Shown here piece after piece: positions 1-8,180 of a stretch of DNA of 64,000 nt. Below the pieces are notes generated by a model. The model did not search any database. It saw nothing but the letters and a program-made list of their open reading frames with translations, and was not told where the DNA came from. Position 1 is the first letter of the stretch. Each line of letters starts with the position of its first letter. Origin of the DNA: Dokdonia sinensis (GTDB taxonomy: Bacteria; Bacteroidota; Bacteroidia; Flavobacteriales; Flavobacteriaceae); contig NZ_REFV01000011.1 in assembly GCF_003688895.1 (NCBI RefSeq), positions 62,001-126,000 on the forward strand, read 5' to 3'. A program made the position numbers and the translations under genes.

Positions 1-677
1 TATAATCCTAATGAATCTCGCAGTTGTAGGAAATTAGTTTTTTTTAACAACACATCTGCATTGTCCTTTGTTATCATTCCTATCTGAGACCGTACTTGAC
101 TTCTCTTAACCCAGGTACTATCGTTTAGAAAATATGACTTAAACTGGAGACTCAGAGAATCTAATGCATATTTGTCTTCTTCCTTAAAATCTATAAAATG
201 CTTTTTAAGTCTTTCTAAATTAGTATAGTCCTCAGGAAGGTGAATGTATCGTAATTGCACTAAGGGCTCATTAAGAACAAAATTTTCTTTTTCGTCCTCG
301 TATAAAGTTTCGGCTGTTTTATCAGTCACAATAGTATCTAAACGCTGAATAATGAGGGCGTCCTTGTACGACTTTGTGTAGAGATCCTCCCTATACTTTT
401 TTACAAGTTCATCAAACTTATCTTGCTCATCGCTTGACAGGTTGCGTTTTGCTCCTTCTACAAGTAGTTGTCTTGTTGCCCAATTATTTATAAAGGCATT
501 TGCTATTCTAGAACTGTCCTGAATACTTAGTCCTTCAGGCACATTTTCATCTAGAGTATTGCGCGTTAAATAAGTATCATAAACACGAGCAACTACATCT
601 TGTTCTTTCTCTGTTGTAAATAAACTACAGCTTATAAACAACCCCAAGAAACAGATGTAGAACAGCATTCTAGACAT
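1..677 (-). CDS. Lipoprotein of the surA operon (3' part outside window)
   Basis: The frame stays open to base 1, so only about 225 N-terminal residues are visible. The protein starts with a hydrophobic stretch ending L-F-I-S-C, a lipobox with Cys17 as the probable lipidated residue, so it should be an envelope lipoprotein. The rest is charged and helical-looking, with no recognisable parvulin domain in the visible part. The ATG shares one base with the surA stop (TAATG), so translation is probably coupled and both belong to one operon read leftwards from the promoter near 2661-2690. I infer a role in outer-membrane protein folding alongside SurA from context only; the family itself is not one I can name with confidence. 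Confidence 0.75.
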   Translation of the reverse strand, partial: MSRMLFYICFLGLFISCSLFTTEKEQDVVARVYDTYLTRNTLDENVPEGLSIQDSSRIANAFINNWATRQLLVEGAKRNLSSDEQDKFDELVKKYREDLYTKSYKDALIIQRLDTIVTDKTAETLYEDEKENFVLNEPLVQLRYIHLPEDYTNLERLKKHFIDFKEEDKYALDSLSLQFKSYFLNDSTWVKRSQVRSQIGMITKDNADVLLKKTNFLQLRDSLGL

Positions 678-2641
678 TACTGAACGTTTAAGGATTTACT
701 TAGTTTTTTGAGCACTTTAGTGTTTATATCAATCTTTGCATTATCTCTTAATTGTTTCACCCAAATTTCCTCCACTTCTTTTTGGAAATCTGTAGCCACC
801 TGTCCTTTTACTTCATCTAAAGCTTTTACTCCCGCAGGAAGTATATCGTGAATTTGATAAACCTCATAATCTTTCTCTCCCAAAACATCACTTATTCCCA
901 ATGCTATATTTAACCTTTTAGGTAAACTAGGATCATTTACTGAAAATGTACGCCTGGTAACAATAATATTTATTTGTGTGCCTTCATTTAACGCAGCAGT
1001 AACTTGATCTACTGTTTGTCCATCATTTAGCATCTGCCTAGCTTGCTCTGCTACCGCTTTATCCGAAGTATTAATCACGGTCGCATCGATACGTTTATCC
1101 CATTGATAATTTTTACTATTCTTATTATAGTATTTTAGAAGGCCCAGGCTATCTGTTTTTGCTCTGTTCCATATCGTGGATTCCATTAAATCAAAAAGTA
1201 AAAGCCCCTCCTTATATTCTGTGATGATTCCAGCAAAATCTGGATCTTGCTCTTCTAGATGCTCCTCGTGATATTGTAGGGTTTTTGTCTCAAAAAATGA
1301 CGCAATCTTATTTTCTACAAACTCGGATGTACTAGCATATTTTTTTGAGCGCACCTGTGATCTTTCCAAAAACTCTCCCACGTCCATATAGCTGTATATC
1401 GTGTCATTGAGTGTTAAGGCAATTTTATCCAACCCATCTAAAGTTGCATCAAACTTCCATTTTTCTTGGTTTACAGCATCTGTAACTATTGCATTAAAAA
1501 AAGATACTAAATCATTAGGAATGGTGACGTTGTACTTTTCAAAAAGACGGTCTGTAAGTCGTTCTGAAATAATTCTTGCTCTCGCATCGCGCTTCACTTT
1601 GCTTTCCAGCTCATACTTCATTTGGTCATATGAACCTATAGGGTATCTCTTTTCTAACTTTGCAATATGCCAGCCAAAATCTGTTTTGAAGGGCTCTGTA
1701 TAATCCCCTTCCTTATTAAGCGCAAAAACTTTATTTTCAAAAGTAGTACTGCTCAACTGACCTTTAGAAAACTTGTTGAGTGTACCTCCTTTTTTTCCTG
1801 ACTTCTTATCCTCACTATATTTTATAGCGAGACTTTTAAAGGGTTCTCCCTGGCGTAGCAACGCGTAGATTTCATTTATGCGCTTCTCTGGGTCTACAGT
1901 TGTATCCTTTTGCTTAAGAGCAATCATAATATGAGAAGCTGCAACCTCACCGGCAGATTTACGACGCTCCGTGGGCTGCACGATATGGTAACCAAAACGC
2001 GTTCTAAAAGGTTTTGAAATCTCTCCTACTGGAGTATTATATGCCGTAGTCTCAAACGGGTAAACCATTTTAAAAGCTTTGAACCAGCCTAGCTCTCCAC
2101 CATTCTGTTTTGCACTTGGGTCATCACTATAACGCTTAGCCACCGATGTAAATGAATCGCCGTCAATAATCTTTTTGCGAGCTTCTATAATCTTGTTAAA
2201 TGCCTTTAATGTATCTGCTGCATTACTCTCATCATTTATCCTTACTAAAATATGACGCGCCTTTACTTCTTCGTTTATTCTATCATAAGCTTCTTTTACA
2301 AGCTTATCCGTAACTTCTATATCTGTAAGATGATTTTTTACCAGCTGGCGACGATATCCTTTCATCTCACGTTGATAGGTTTCTTTCTCGTCAAGTTTCT
2401 GATTATAGGCTTCTTGTATTTTGATCTTATAATCAATAAAAAGATCTAAATATCCCTCGACATCTTTTTGAGAGTCATCCTGAACCAAATTTAGATTTTT
2501 AAGATATACTCTCTTAAACTCTGCAACAGAGATTTTTTCTTCATTTATTGTTAGGAGAATATCGCTGTCTTGTTGTCCATATGAAATGGAGGCTATCACT
2601 AGAAATGACAGGGATAATAGGTTTTTTATTCTTCTGATCAT
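677..2641 (-). CDS. surA: SurA-like periplasmic peptidyl-prolyl isomerase with two parvulin domains
   Basis: This 654-residue protein has an N-terminal signal peptide (hydrophobic residues 8-20, cleavage probably after Y-G-Q near residue 23). An N-terminal helical chaperone region follows, then two parvulin (rotamase, PF00639-type) domains at about residues 127-227 and 235-340. Parvulin signatures visible are K-A-R-H-I-L-V, Y-S-D-D-P-S, N-G-G-E-L-G-W-F and F-G-Y-H-I; the second copy has S-H-I-M-I and F-G-W-H-I. About 300 C-terminal residues have no assigned domain. SurA-family proteins chaperone unfolded outer-membrane proteins through the periplasm. It is longer than E. coli SurA (428 residues), as is common in Bacteroidota. 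It is the first gene after a good promoter and overlaps the downstream lipoprotein start by one base. Confidence 0.9.
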   Translation of the reverse strand: MIRRIKNLLSLSFLVIASISYGQQDSDILLTINEEKISVAEFKRVYLKNLNLVQDDSQKDVEGYLDLFIDYKIKIQEAYNQKLDEKETYQREMKGYRRQLVKNHLTDIEVTDKLVKEAYDRINEEVKARHILVRINDESNAADTLKAFNKIIEARKKIIDGDSFTSVAKRYSDDPSAKQNGGELGWFKAFKMVYPFETTAYNTPVGEISKPFRTRFGYHIVQPTERRKSAGEVAASHIMIALKQKDTTVDPEKRINEIYALLRQGEPFKSLAIKYSEDKKSGKKGGTLNKFSKGQLSSTTFENKVFALNKEGDYTEPFKTDFGWHIAKLEKRYPIGSYDQMKYELESKVKRDARARIISERLTDRLFEKYNVTIPNDLVSFFNAIVTDAVNQEKWKFDATLDGLDKIALTLNDTIYSYMDVGEFLERSQVRSKKYASTSEFVENKIASFFETKTLQYHEEHLEEQDPDFAGIITEYKEGLLLFDLMESTIWNRAKTDSLGLLKYYNKNSKNYQWDKRIDATVINTSDKAVAEQARQMLNDGQTVDQVTAALNEGTQINIIVTRRTFSVNDPSLPKRLNIALGISDVLGEKDYEVYQIHDILPAGVKALDEVKGQVATDFQKEVEEIWVKQLRDNAKIDINTKVLKKLSKSLNVQ

Positions 2642-2660
2642 AGTAGTTTTTAAATGTGAG

Positions 2661-2690
2661 CAAAAATAACAATTCTCAAGGGTTGTACAA
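2661..2690 (-). promoter_or_regulatory. Bacteroidota-type promoter for surA
   Basis: Read on the minus strand there is TTG (2690-2688), a 19-base spacer, then TATTTTTG (2668-2661), matching the Bacteroidota -33/-7 pattern TTG-N17-23-TAnnTTTG. The -7 box lies 19 bases upstream of the surA ATG. Confidence 0.7.
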
Positions 2691-2728
2691 GTGTATTAGA
2701 ACGTGATAATACTGGCAAATAGTATAAG

Positions 2729-2750
2729 CGCATAGAGATACCCCTATGCG
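2729..2750. repeat. Inverted repeat between surA and the small plus-strand gene
   Basis: CGCATAG (2729-2735) and CTATGCG (2744-2750) are perfect 7-base arms around an 8-base spacer, in the divergent intergenic region. There is no T-run, so it is not a terminator. It could be an operator for either neighbour; no binding protein is suggested. Confidence 0.35.
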
Positions 2751-2773
2751 TCTGCTAGAATCTCTCTTTTTAA

Positions 2774-2781
2774 TATCTTTG
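2774..2781 (+). promoter_or_regulatory. Possible -7 promoter element (TATCTTTG)
   Basis: TATCTTTG fits the TAnnTTTG box and lies 16 bases upstream of the chosen start of the next gene. No TTG is found at the usual 17-23 base distance, so the assignment is weak. Confidence 0.35.
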
Positions 2782-2797
2782 TTTGATAAAATTAGAG

Positions 2798-3037
2798 ATG
2801 AAACAATTGAAACTTATTTGGGATTTTCGCGGTCCAGTGGCTGCTCAGACGGCTGCACATCACGTTATACATTTGAAAGAGTACGCTTCTGCAAAAGCGT
2901 TAAAAAACACCTTGTCTGGTACCGAAACACAAAATGATATGCACACCCTCGCTTATCTGGTAGTAGATGAAGTAGATATGCCACCTGTAAGAGACGACTT
3001 GAAGCCTCATAGAGGACAGCTATACATCCAAAATTAA
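2798..3037 (+). CDS. Small conserved-looking hypothetical protein
   Basis: The product is a 79-residue soluble protein beginning MKQLKLIWDFRG. It contains a His-rich stretch (A-A-H-H-V-I-H-L) and ends in a polar tail. I choose the ATG at 2798 over the in-frame ATG at 2783 because it leaves room for the TATCTTTG box and matches the style of neighbouring starts. It has no signal peptide, membrane segment or familiar domain. I have the impression that similar short proteins occur in other Flavobacteriaceae, but I cannot assign a function. It lies 73 bases upstream of the Skp-like gene, in the same direction. Confidence 0.6.
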   Translation: MKQLKLIWDFRGPVAAQTAAHHVIHLKEYASAKALKNTLSGTETQNDMHTLAYLVVDEVDMPPVRDDLKPHRGQLYIQN

Positions 3038-3069
3038 GTTAATGGCACAGAAATTGTTTTTGGAACTTA

Positions 3070-3077
3070 TATATTTG
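3070..3077 (+). promoter_or_regulatory. Possible -7 promoter element (TATATTTG) for the OmpH-like gene
   Basis: TATATTTG matches TAnnTTTG and lies 33 bases upstream of the ATG at 3111. The nearest TTG (3054-3056) is only 13 bases away, so the -33 element is unclear. Confidence 0.4.
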
Positions 3078-3110
3078 CCGGCATTGACGCCAAAATTTAA
3101 ATCTTATACA

Positions 3111-3620
3111 ATGAAAAAAATTATGTTATGTGTTGTGGTACTGTTTATAACCGCTGCAACATTTGCCCAGACTAAAGTAGGAACAATTGACCCTGAGTTC
3201 ATTATTTCAAAAATGCCAGAACTTGCTCAATCTCAAGAAGCCCTTAAGGTTTACAACCAAGACCTTGAAAAGCAACTTACCGATAAGATCGCTACTTATG
3301 AAGCTGCTCTTAAAGCTGCAAATGAAACTTTTACCACATTATCTGATGAGGCAAAAAACGCAAAGCAAACAGAACTTACAGGAATGGAGAATGACATTCA
3401 GAAATTTCGTGCAAATGGAGCTCAGCTTATACAGTTAAAGCAGTCTGAACTGCTCAACCCACTTTACAATAAAATATCGGAGGCACTCTCTGTGGTGGCA
3501 AAAGAGCAATCTTTTACACAAGTCCTCACCATAGGAAACAACAATAATCTTGCATATGCTGATCCTGCTTTTGATCTTACAAATGCAGTAATGGCAAAAT
3601 TAGGCATCGCTACAGAATAA
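3111..3620 (+). CDS. OmpH/Skp-family periplasmic chaperone
   Basis: With the ATG at 3111 the protein has 169 residues and a clean signal peptide (M-K-K-I-M-L-C followed by a hydrophobic core, cleavage after T-F-A-Q). The mature part is mostly a long charged coiled coil (about residues 40-110), typical of Skp/OmpH, with the family's opening D-P-E-F-I-I-S-K-M-P-E. An in-frame start at 3042 would put 23 poorly fitting residues before the signal peptide, so I reject it. Skp-type trimers hold unfolded outer-membrane proteins in the periplasm, consistent with surA nearby on the other strand. A strong terminator follows. Confidence 0.85.
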   Translation: MKKIMLCVVVLFITAATFAQTKVGTIDPEFIISKMPELAQSQEALKVYNQDLEKQLTDKIATYEAALKAANETFTTLSDEAKNAKQTELTGMENDIQKFRANGAQLIQLKQSELLNPLYNKISEALSVVAKEQSFTQVLTIGNNNNLAYADPAFDLTNAVMAKLGIATE

Positions 3621-3640
3621 TCTGTTATACCTTAATTATA

Positions 3641-3668
3641 AAGGGCCGCAAATGCGGCCCTTTTTTTA
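3641..3668 (+). terminator. Intrinsic terminator after the OmpH-like gene
   Basis: Stem GGGCCGC / GCGGCCC, extended by AAA/TTT pairs, with an AAAT loop and followed by a run of T. It lies about 20 bases after the stop codon; the flanking A-run suggests it may also act for the convergent gene ending at 3692. Confidence 0.9.
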
Positions 3669-3691
3669 TGACTTGAATATGGTAATTACTT

Positions 3692-4078
3692 TTAATTATC
3701 TAATATATTTTTAATATTAGGTTTGAAGTAGTTAGGACCCTTCAAAACTTTTCCATCCTCGCGAAATATGGGTTTACCGTCTTCACCCAGCTTACTCATA
3801 TTACTACGTTGTATTTCATTAAACACCTCAACAATCTTATCCTGCATCCCGTGTTCTATGATTGTCCCGCATAATATATAGAGCATATCACCTAGGGCAT
3901 CTGCCACCTCTACAAGATCGCCATCATTTGCCGCTTCAAGGTACTCCTCGTTTTCTTCTTTCATAAGATTATATCGGAGCAGGTTCTTTGCTTTTGGTAA
4001 ATTTGCGGTAGGTTCGTTCTCTATCCCGAGCCCAAAAGAGCTATGAAACTTATGTACAGCGGCTATTTTATCTTTCAT
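3692..4078 (-). CDS. MazG-like / phosphoribosyl-ATP pyrophosphohydrolase-like protein
   Basis: This is a 128-residue all-alpha protein with the metal-binding pattern of the MazG / PRA-PH superfamily: a glutamate cluster E-E-N-E-E at 41-45, then E57-V-A-D60-A-L-G-D64. Members hydrolyse nucleoside triphosphates to monophosphate and pyrophosphate, often as house-cleaning enzymes. The actual substrate cannot be read from sequence. It is not a histidine-pathway gene by context, since no his genes are near. It converges with the OmpH-like gene at the shared terminator, and a CGCTTTCGCGAAAGCG palindrome sits 32 bases upstream of its start. Confidence 0.8.
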   Translation of the reverse strand: MKDKIAAVHKFHSSFGLGIENEPTANLPKAKNLLRYNLMKEENEEYLEAANDGDLVEVADALGDMLYILCGTIIEHGMQDKIVEVFNEIQRSNMSKLGEDGKPIFREDGKVLKGPNYFKPNIKNILDN

Positions 4079-4109
4079 ATCAAACTGGTGTAAATTTTAT
4101 TGAGTAATC

Positions 4110-4125
4110 CGCTTTCGCGAAAGCG
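4110..4125. repeat. Highly iterated palindrome, copy 1 (intergenic)
   Basis: Perfect 16-base palindrome CGCTTTCGCGAAAGCG between two divergent genes. It is one of 13 copies of core CTTTCGCGAAAG in the window and one of only two outside genes. Confidence 0.95.
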
Positions 4126-4146
4126 TAATTTTTATATCCTTAATCG

Positions 4147-4154
4147 TATTTTTG
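4147..4154 (+). promoter_or_regulatory. Possible -7 promoter element (TATTTTTG)
   Basis: TATTTTTG fits TAnnTTTG and ends 21 bases upstream of the ATG at 4176. No TTG is seen at the expected upstream distance. Confidence 0.4.
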
Positions 4155-4175
4155 AAACCTCTAAAATAGGTAAAA

Positions 4176-4364
4176 ATGTTCAGTACGGGTCAATGGGTAT
4201 TTGTAGTCTTCTTTATCGTGGCATTTGTCGCGATTATCATCTTTTCATACCGAAAAGATGCAAACCTTCACCGTAAAAACTATAAAGGCAGTAAGTGGGT
4301 TCTCTTAGGTTTCTTAGGGTTTATAGCACTTCTTGTCTTTTTGAAATTTATCCTAAAGCACTAG
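4176..4364 (+). CDS. Small two-pass membrane protein
   Basis: The product has 62 residues with two hydrophobic segments (about residues 7-24 and 42-58) separated by a basic loop (Y-R-K-D-A-N-L-H-R-K-N-Y-K-G-S-K). This gives an inner-membrane hairpin with the loop probably in the cytoplasm. It has its own -7-like box. I do not recognise a functional family. It stands alone between the palindrome and the start of the signalling locus. Confidence 0.65.
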   Translation: MFSTGQWVFVVFFIVAFVAIIIFSYRKDANLHRKNYKGSKWVLLGFLGFIALLVFLKFILKH

Positions 4365-4444
4365 TACGATTGTAGTGTTATCGAGGCAGTTCGTCTATTT
4401 TATTTTTATTACTTGTAAAAAAAGGATAATTTATCTGTGCAATA

Positions 4445-4460
4445 TACCCAGTATTGGGTA
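4445..4460. promoter_or_regulatory. NarL-like operator upstream of the peptidase operon
   Basis: TACCCAG-TA-TTGGGTA is a 7-2-7 inverted repeat of heptamers close to the NarL consensus TACYYMT. It ends 35 bases before the ATG at 4496. The right half and its flank (ATTGGGTATGGTGT) are identical to the site at 9253-9268. The likely binder is the NarL-type regulator encoded at 8177-8809; that is inference. Confidence 0.65.
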
Positions 4461-4495
4461 TGGTGTATATTAGCATAAATGCCCATTTTTGAAAT

Positions 4496-5650
4496 ATGAG
4501 TTCAAACGATCTTCAATTCTACTGCTTTCTAGGAATGGATCATCAAGCGCAGCCCCTAAATTCATATTGGTGCTGGGCCGCCTGCCTATCTAAAATGATT
4601 AAGGGATTAAATTCGTCTTCTCAAATCGGTACGGCCCAATGTGAAATTGTAAGTCATTACATTCATTCTTTTAATTCCCATAATCTCATAACCGATGATA
4701 ATTATTGTTGCTCAGAAGACGGCGCAATGAGAACACCGTGCAATATCCCAATAGCTCAAGATCACCTCTGTGATGTTTTTAGAAACGGTGGCTTTGAAAC
4801 CGAGGAAATAAATGATCTTGAAATCTTTAATAACTATGAAACTATAGTTTCTATTCTCAAAACCTTTAATGCTCCTATAATTTTAAAAACACGTTTATTT
4901 CAGCAAGCGCATATGATCCTAATCACAGGATTCGGAAGCAGAAATCATTGTGATTATCTTCAGGTAGGCAACCCAGTAGACAATAATGAGAAGTATATGT
5001 TGTACGAGAACTTTCTTGCTAACATTCATATAGATAATGCTTGGACCGCAAAGGTTATAAGCGAAGAAAATCTAGAACAGGATAAAATTCTTGTAGATAA
5101 ATATAAGTTTATCAAAGAGTCATTAGATTTTATACAGACTCAAAAAAATATTGAGAACCCCCAATACCGTAACCCTTGGTATTACTTAACCCATCTCAAC
5201 GCTTTCAGCACACTTAAATATTATAGGGAATCTAATAATAAAGATGCCGCGCTCTTTGAGCTTGAATTACAAAATGATTTTGAGATTAATACGAATAGTT
5301 CAATTCCTATTGATAACTGCGAACCTTATGTTTATAGACATTGGCCAGTAAACTTTATGAGTATATCCCAATTTTCAGAAAGGGTTATTAATGATACAGA
5401 TAGCGAAGTTATCATACTTGATGAGAAGACTGTTAAGATAAAAGATTACGGTCTTACCCTAACTTATGATGAGCAACTAGATACCGATCTAGTGACCGTT
5501 ATATCAGGTCCTTTGAACTATGGTTTTGAAAAAGAAGCAATACAGTACACAACGTTTATTAGTCGACTAGAAGCCTTACCTAAACTGACTGCATTTAAAG
5601 ATAACTCTGCCGCAGTAGCACAATCACAAGTAAATATTAATTTTTCTTAA
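4496..5650 (+). CDS. Papain-like cysteine peptidase (C39/C70-like)
   Basis: This is a 384-residue protein without a signal peptide. The N-terminal half has the layout of papain-like bacterial peptidases: Gln19 ahead of W-C-W-A-A with Cys26 as candidate nucleophile, His139 in A-H-M-I-L-I-T-G-F, and N159/D162 in V-G-N-P-V-D as the third catalytic position. This resembles C39 leader peptidases and the C70/AvrRpt2-like group. Nine cysteines fall in the first 155 residues. Residues about 190-384 have no known domain. It heads an operon with an unknown protein, a histidine kinase and a response regulator, so it may be a regulated effector or processing enzyme. The substrate is unknown, and there is no bacteriocin-type export domain. 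Confidence 0.7.
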   Translation: MSSNDLQFYCFLGMDHQAQPLNSYWCWAACLSKMIKGLNSSSQIGTAQCEIVSHYIHSFNSHNLITDDNYCCSEDGAMRTPCNIPIAQDHLCDVFRNGGFETEEINDLEIFNNYETIVSILKTFNAPIILKTRLFQQAHMILITGFGSRNHCDYLQVGNPVDNNEKYMLYENFLANIHIDNAWTAKVISEENLEQDKILVDKYKFIKESLDFIQTQKNIENPQYRNPWYYLTHLNAFSTLKYYRESNNKDAALFELELQNDFEINTNSSIPIDNCEPYVYRHWPVNFMSISQFSERVINDTDSEVIILDEKTVKIKDYGLTLTYDEQLDTDLVTVISGPLNYGFEKEAIQYTTFISRLEALPKLTAFKDNSAAVAQSQVNINFS

Positions 5651-5664
5651 ATAACTTAAATATT

Positions 5665-6306
5665 ATGTCGCATCAAAGCTTAAAATTTCCACTACAACTC
5701 ATTGAAAATTCTGACTGGCAACCTATAGCAGGTACTCAAGATCACGGTACATTCTATATGATATATATCAAATTTAAATCCGTAAAAACAGAGGAGAATA
5801 ATTTTGGAGTAGAAGTCCAAAAAATAGAGTGCGATGTGCGCTTACAAAATTTTAAAGGTAGTATTACTATGGGACTAGTCGGCAATCCTACAATCCAGGT
5901 ACTATCACCTGAGGAGCGAGCTGCAAAGGTAAATACTTTTGACCCCGATGCTTTTATAGCAATAACTGTTGCCCCATTTCATAAAAATGATTTTATAAAG
6001 AATGTTATCTTGCAGACGGAGTATAAACTAACTGCTGGAATGGTGATTGAAACAAAGTACCAGCTGCAAGACCCTCCTCAAACCATACAGGATTTTGATA
6101 ATAACGCTAAGAAGTTTTTTGATATTAATGATCCAGATAATTCTGCATATGTAAATCCCGTTTACTTTGAGAGAGATGGAGATGAATATCTTGAGATAGC
6201 AACAAAAACTTGGAATACCCAACAACCGTTTCAGAGCAGGTCAGGCATAGGAGGTAGTCCTTGGGGTATATGTTTCCCAAATTTCTCTGTGATACTTGAC
6301 AACTAA
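5665..6306 (+). CDS. Unrecognised protein encoded between peptidase and kinase
   Basis: The product is 213 residues, soluble by appearance, with no signal peptide and no membrane segment. The sequence is rich in alternating beta-type patterns (for example F-Y-M-I-Y-I-K-F-K-S-V) and ends G-I-C-F-P-N-F-S-V-I-L-D-N. I do not recognise a family. It starts 14 bases after the peptidase stop, and its own stop overlaps the kinase start by one base (TAATG), so the genes are almost certainly co-transcribed. A partner, substrate or inhibitor of the peptidase is a reasonable guess from position only. Confidence 0.65.
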   Translation: MSHQSLKFPLQLIENSDWQPIAGTQDHGTFYMIYIKFKSVKTEENNFGVEVQKIECDVRLQNFKGSITMGLVGNPTIQVLSPEERAAKVNTFDPDAFIAITVAPFHKNDFIKNVILQTEYKLTAGMVIETKYQLQDPPQTIQDFDNNAKKFFDINDPDNSAYVNPVYFERDGDEYLEIATKTWNTQQPFQSRSGIGGSPWGICFPNFSVILDN

Positions 6307-8180
6307 TGCGTCTAAAAAATCTTAGATACCATATTTCGCTTATTTTAATCTTAGCGTCTATATCACTCTCCTTTGGACAGAATGTCCTTGGAGAGTTTTT
6401 TCAGTATAGTCAAAATGGATATTTTGTTAAAGCACAAAATACGCTTGCAGAGATTAAAGATCAAGAATTGAATGAGGTACTACGATATCATTTAGACATT
6501 TTAAAAATTGGACCAAATACTAGGCTCCTAGATGATGTTTCAAAGTATACCCATCCAGAATCCAAAATTATATGTAAAATTAACAATGGTATTATAGAAT
6601 TTGCCTACTTAGGTAATGAATTAAAATCCTTTCAACTACTTAGGCAAGCTCTAGAAGAAAGTATGGCACTAAACAATCGTGTCTTAGCCTGTGAGAGCCT
6701 TAAGTATATATTAGAAATTTATGAAAGATTTCATTTTGCAGCCGAAGACATTAGTTACACATACTTCATAGATACCTATAAACAACTAGCCTATAATGAG
6801 GTCGAATACAACATCGCACAATTTTATGACTATAGAATAACGCAGCGATTTCAATTTAAAAATCCAGAAATCGTTATCGACAAATACAAAAAATTAAAAA
6901 ATAGCCTAGAAAAATTATCCTCCCCTATTTACGCCATACGCCGGGATAACACACATTTTGTCCATCATCTCCAGTACTCAGGAAATAAGGATAGTGCTTA
7001 CTTTTATATAAACAGAGCACTCGACTCCCTAAAAGCCCCACGCGGCTTTTTTGAGAAAGAACGACTTATCGCTACTCAAATAAATCTTGCCGCCTACTTA
7101 ATAGATGCAAATAAGGTTAAACAAGGACTAGATGTTTTAAACAAACTCAATATTCCTGAAGATGGGTTTCTTAATCAATCATTACATCGTTTTGCTGTCT
7201 ATAGGGAACATCTCGCTTACAAAAAATTAGGAGATAGTCTTTCCAGCTTTAAGTATATGAATGAGTTTCTAAATGAAGAACTGAAATTAAATCAGACCAA
7301 GAATATTCAAATCATTTCAGAATATGAGACCAAATACCAAACCGCACAAAAAGAAAAACAAATCATCGCCGAAAAAGCTGATAAAGAGCGTAATCTCAAC
7401 ATAGCAATAGGACTGGCATTCCTTCTTATACTCTTAACCATAATAGGAGTACTCCTATATCGCAACTCAAAGCGCAATGAGCGCATTGCAGAGCAGGAAA
7501 AAGCCATTCAAATTCAAAAAACAGAAAAAGCATTAAAGGAAAAAGAAATAGAAACTATAAACGCAATGGTTTCTGGTCAGGAAAAAGAACGGCAGCGTCT
7601 CGCTGGCGAATTGCACGATAACTTGGGAGGTACCCTAGCAGCACTTAAAATGCATGTGGGAAATATTGAAAATACAATAGAACAAGGGAAAAGCCCCACC
7701 CTATCGCTAGCAAAAATGACAACACTCTTAAGCGCAGCTTACACTCAAGTAAGAGGCATAGCCCACGAAAAAAATAGTGGGGTTATGGCTAAAAATGGAC
7801 TCCTACCTGCTATCGAAAAACTAGCCAATACTATTTCTAGTAGTCAGGGATTACAAATTGAAGTTCAAGACTTCGGATTAGAAGATAGATTAAGTAATGA
7901 TCTAGAGATTACTATTTTTAGAATCATTCAGGAGCTCATTACAAATATTATAAAACACTCAAATGCCACAGAAGCGACCGTATCCCTAACGCAACACGAC
8001 AAAGAACTTAATATAATGGTAGAGGACAACGGAGTTGGGTTTAAAGTAGGTAAACTCACCAGTAGTAATGGCATGGGACTAGGCAGCATAGAGCGGCGTG
8101 TAGAACATCTAGAGGGCACTATGGAAGTAGATTCCTCTCCAGGAAAAGGAACTAACATTATAATAGACATACCCTTATGA
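6306..8180 (+). CDS. Sensor histidine kinase with predicted periplasmic helical sensor
   Basis: This 624-residue kinase has a signal peptide (about 1-24), then about 340 residues of helical, TPR-like sequence predicted to lie in the periplasm, one membrane segment (365-386) and a coiled coil (390-425). The HisKA_3-type dimerisation domain carries the phosphoacceptor His437 in G-E-L-H-D-N-L-G-G. The ATPase domain has N-box E-L-I-T-N-I-I-K-H, G1 D574-N-G-V-G-F and G2 G-M-G-L-G-S-I. HisKA_3 kinases pair with NarL/FixJ-type regulators, and exactly such a gene overlaps by four bases (ATGA). The signal is probably sensed outside the cytoplasm. Confidence 0.9.
   Translation: MRLKNLRYHISLILILASISLSFGQNVLGEFFQYSQNGYFVKAQNTLAEIKDQELNEVLRYHLDILKIGPNTRLLDDVSKYTHPESKIICKINNGIIEFAYLGNELKSFQLLRQALEESMALNNRVLACESLKYILEIYERFHFAAEDISYTYFIDTYKQLAYNEVEYNIAQFYDYRITQRFQFKNPEIVIDKYKKLKNSLEKLSSPIYAIRRDNTHFVHHLQYSGNKDSAYFYINRALDSLKAPRGFFEKERLIATQINLAAYLIDANKVKQGLDVLNKLNIPEDGFLNQSLHRFAVYREHLAYKKLGDSLSSFKYMNEFLNEELKLNQTKNIQIISEYETKYQTAQKEKQIIAEKADKERNLNIAIGLAFLLILLTIIGVLLYRNSKRNERIAEQEKAIQIQKTEKALKEKEIETINAMVSGQEKERQRLAGELHDNLGGTLAALKMHVGNIENTIEQGKSPTLSLAKMTTLLSAAYTQVRGIAHEKNSGVMAKNGLLPAIEKLANTISSSQGLQIEVQDFGLEDRLSNDLEITIFRIIQELITNIIKHSNATEATVSLTQHDKELNIMVEDNGVGFKVGKLTSSNGMGLGSIERRVEHLEGTMEVDSSPGKGTNIIIDIPL

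Noticed and set aside
1401-1703. Plus-strand open frame of 100 codons opposite surA
   Set aside because: It lies wholly inside the surA coding region on the other strand, with no promoter and no domain-like sequence.
4110-4125. Iterated palindrome as a transcription terminator or operator
   Set aside because: Most copies lie inside genes and no T-run follows the intergenic ones. Its distribution does not follow promoters.
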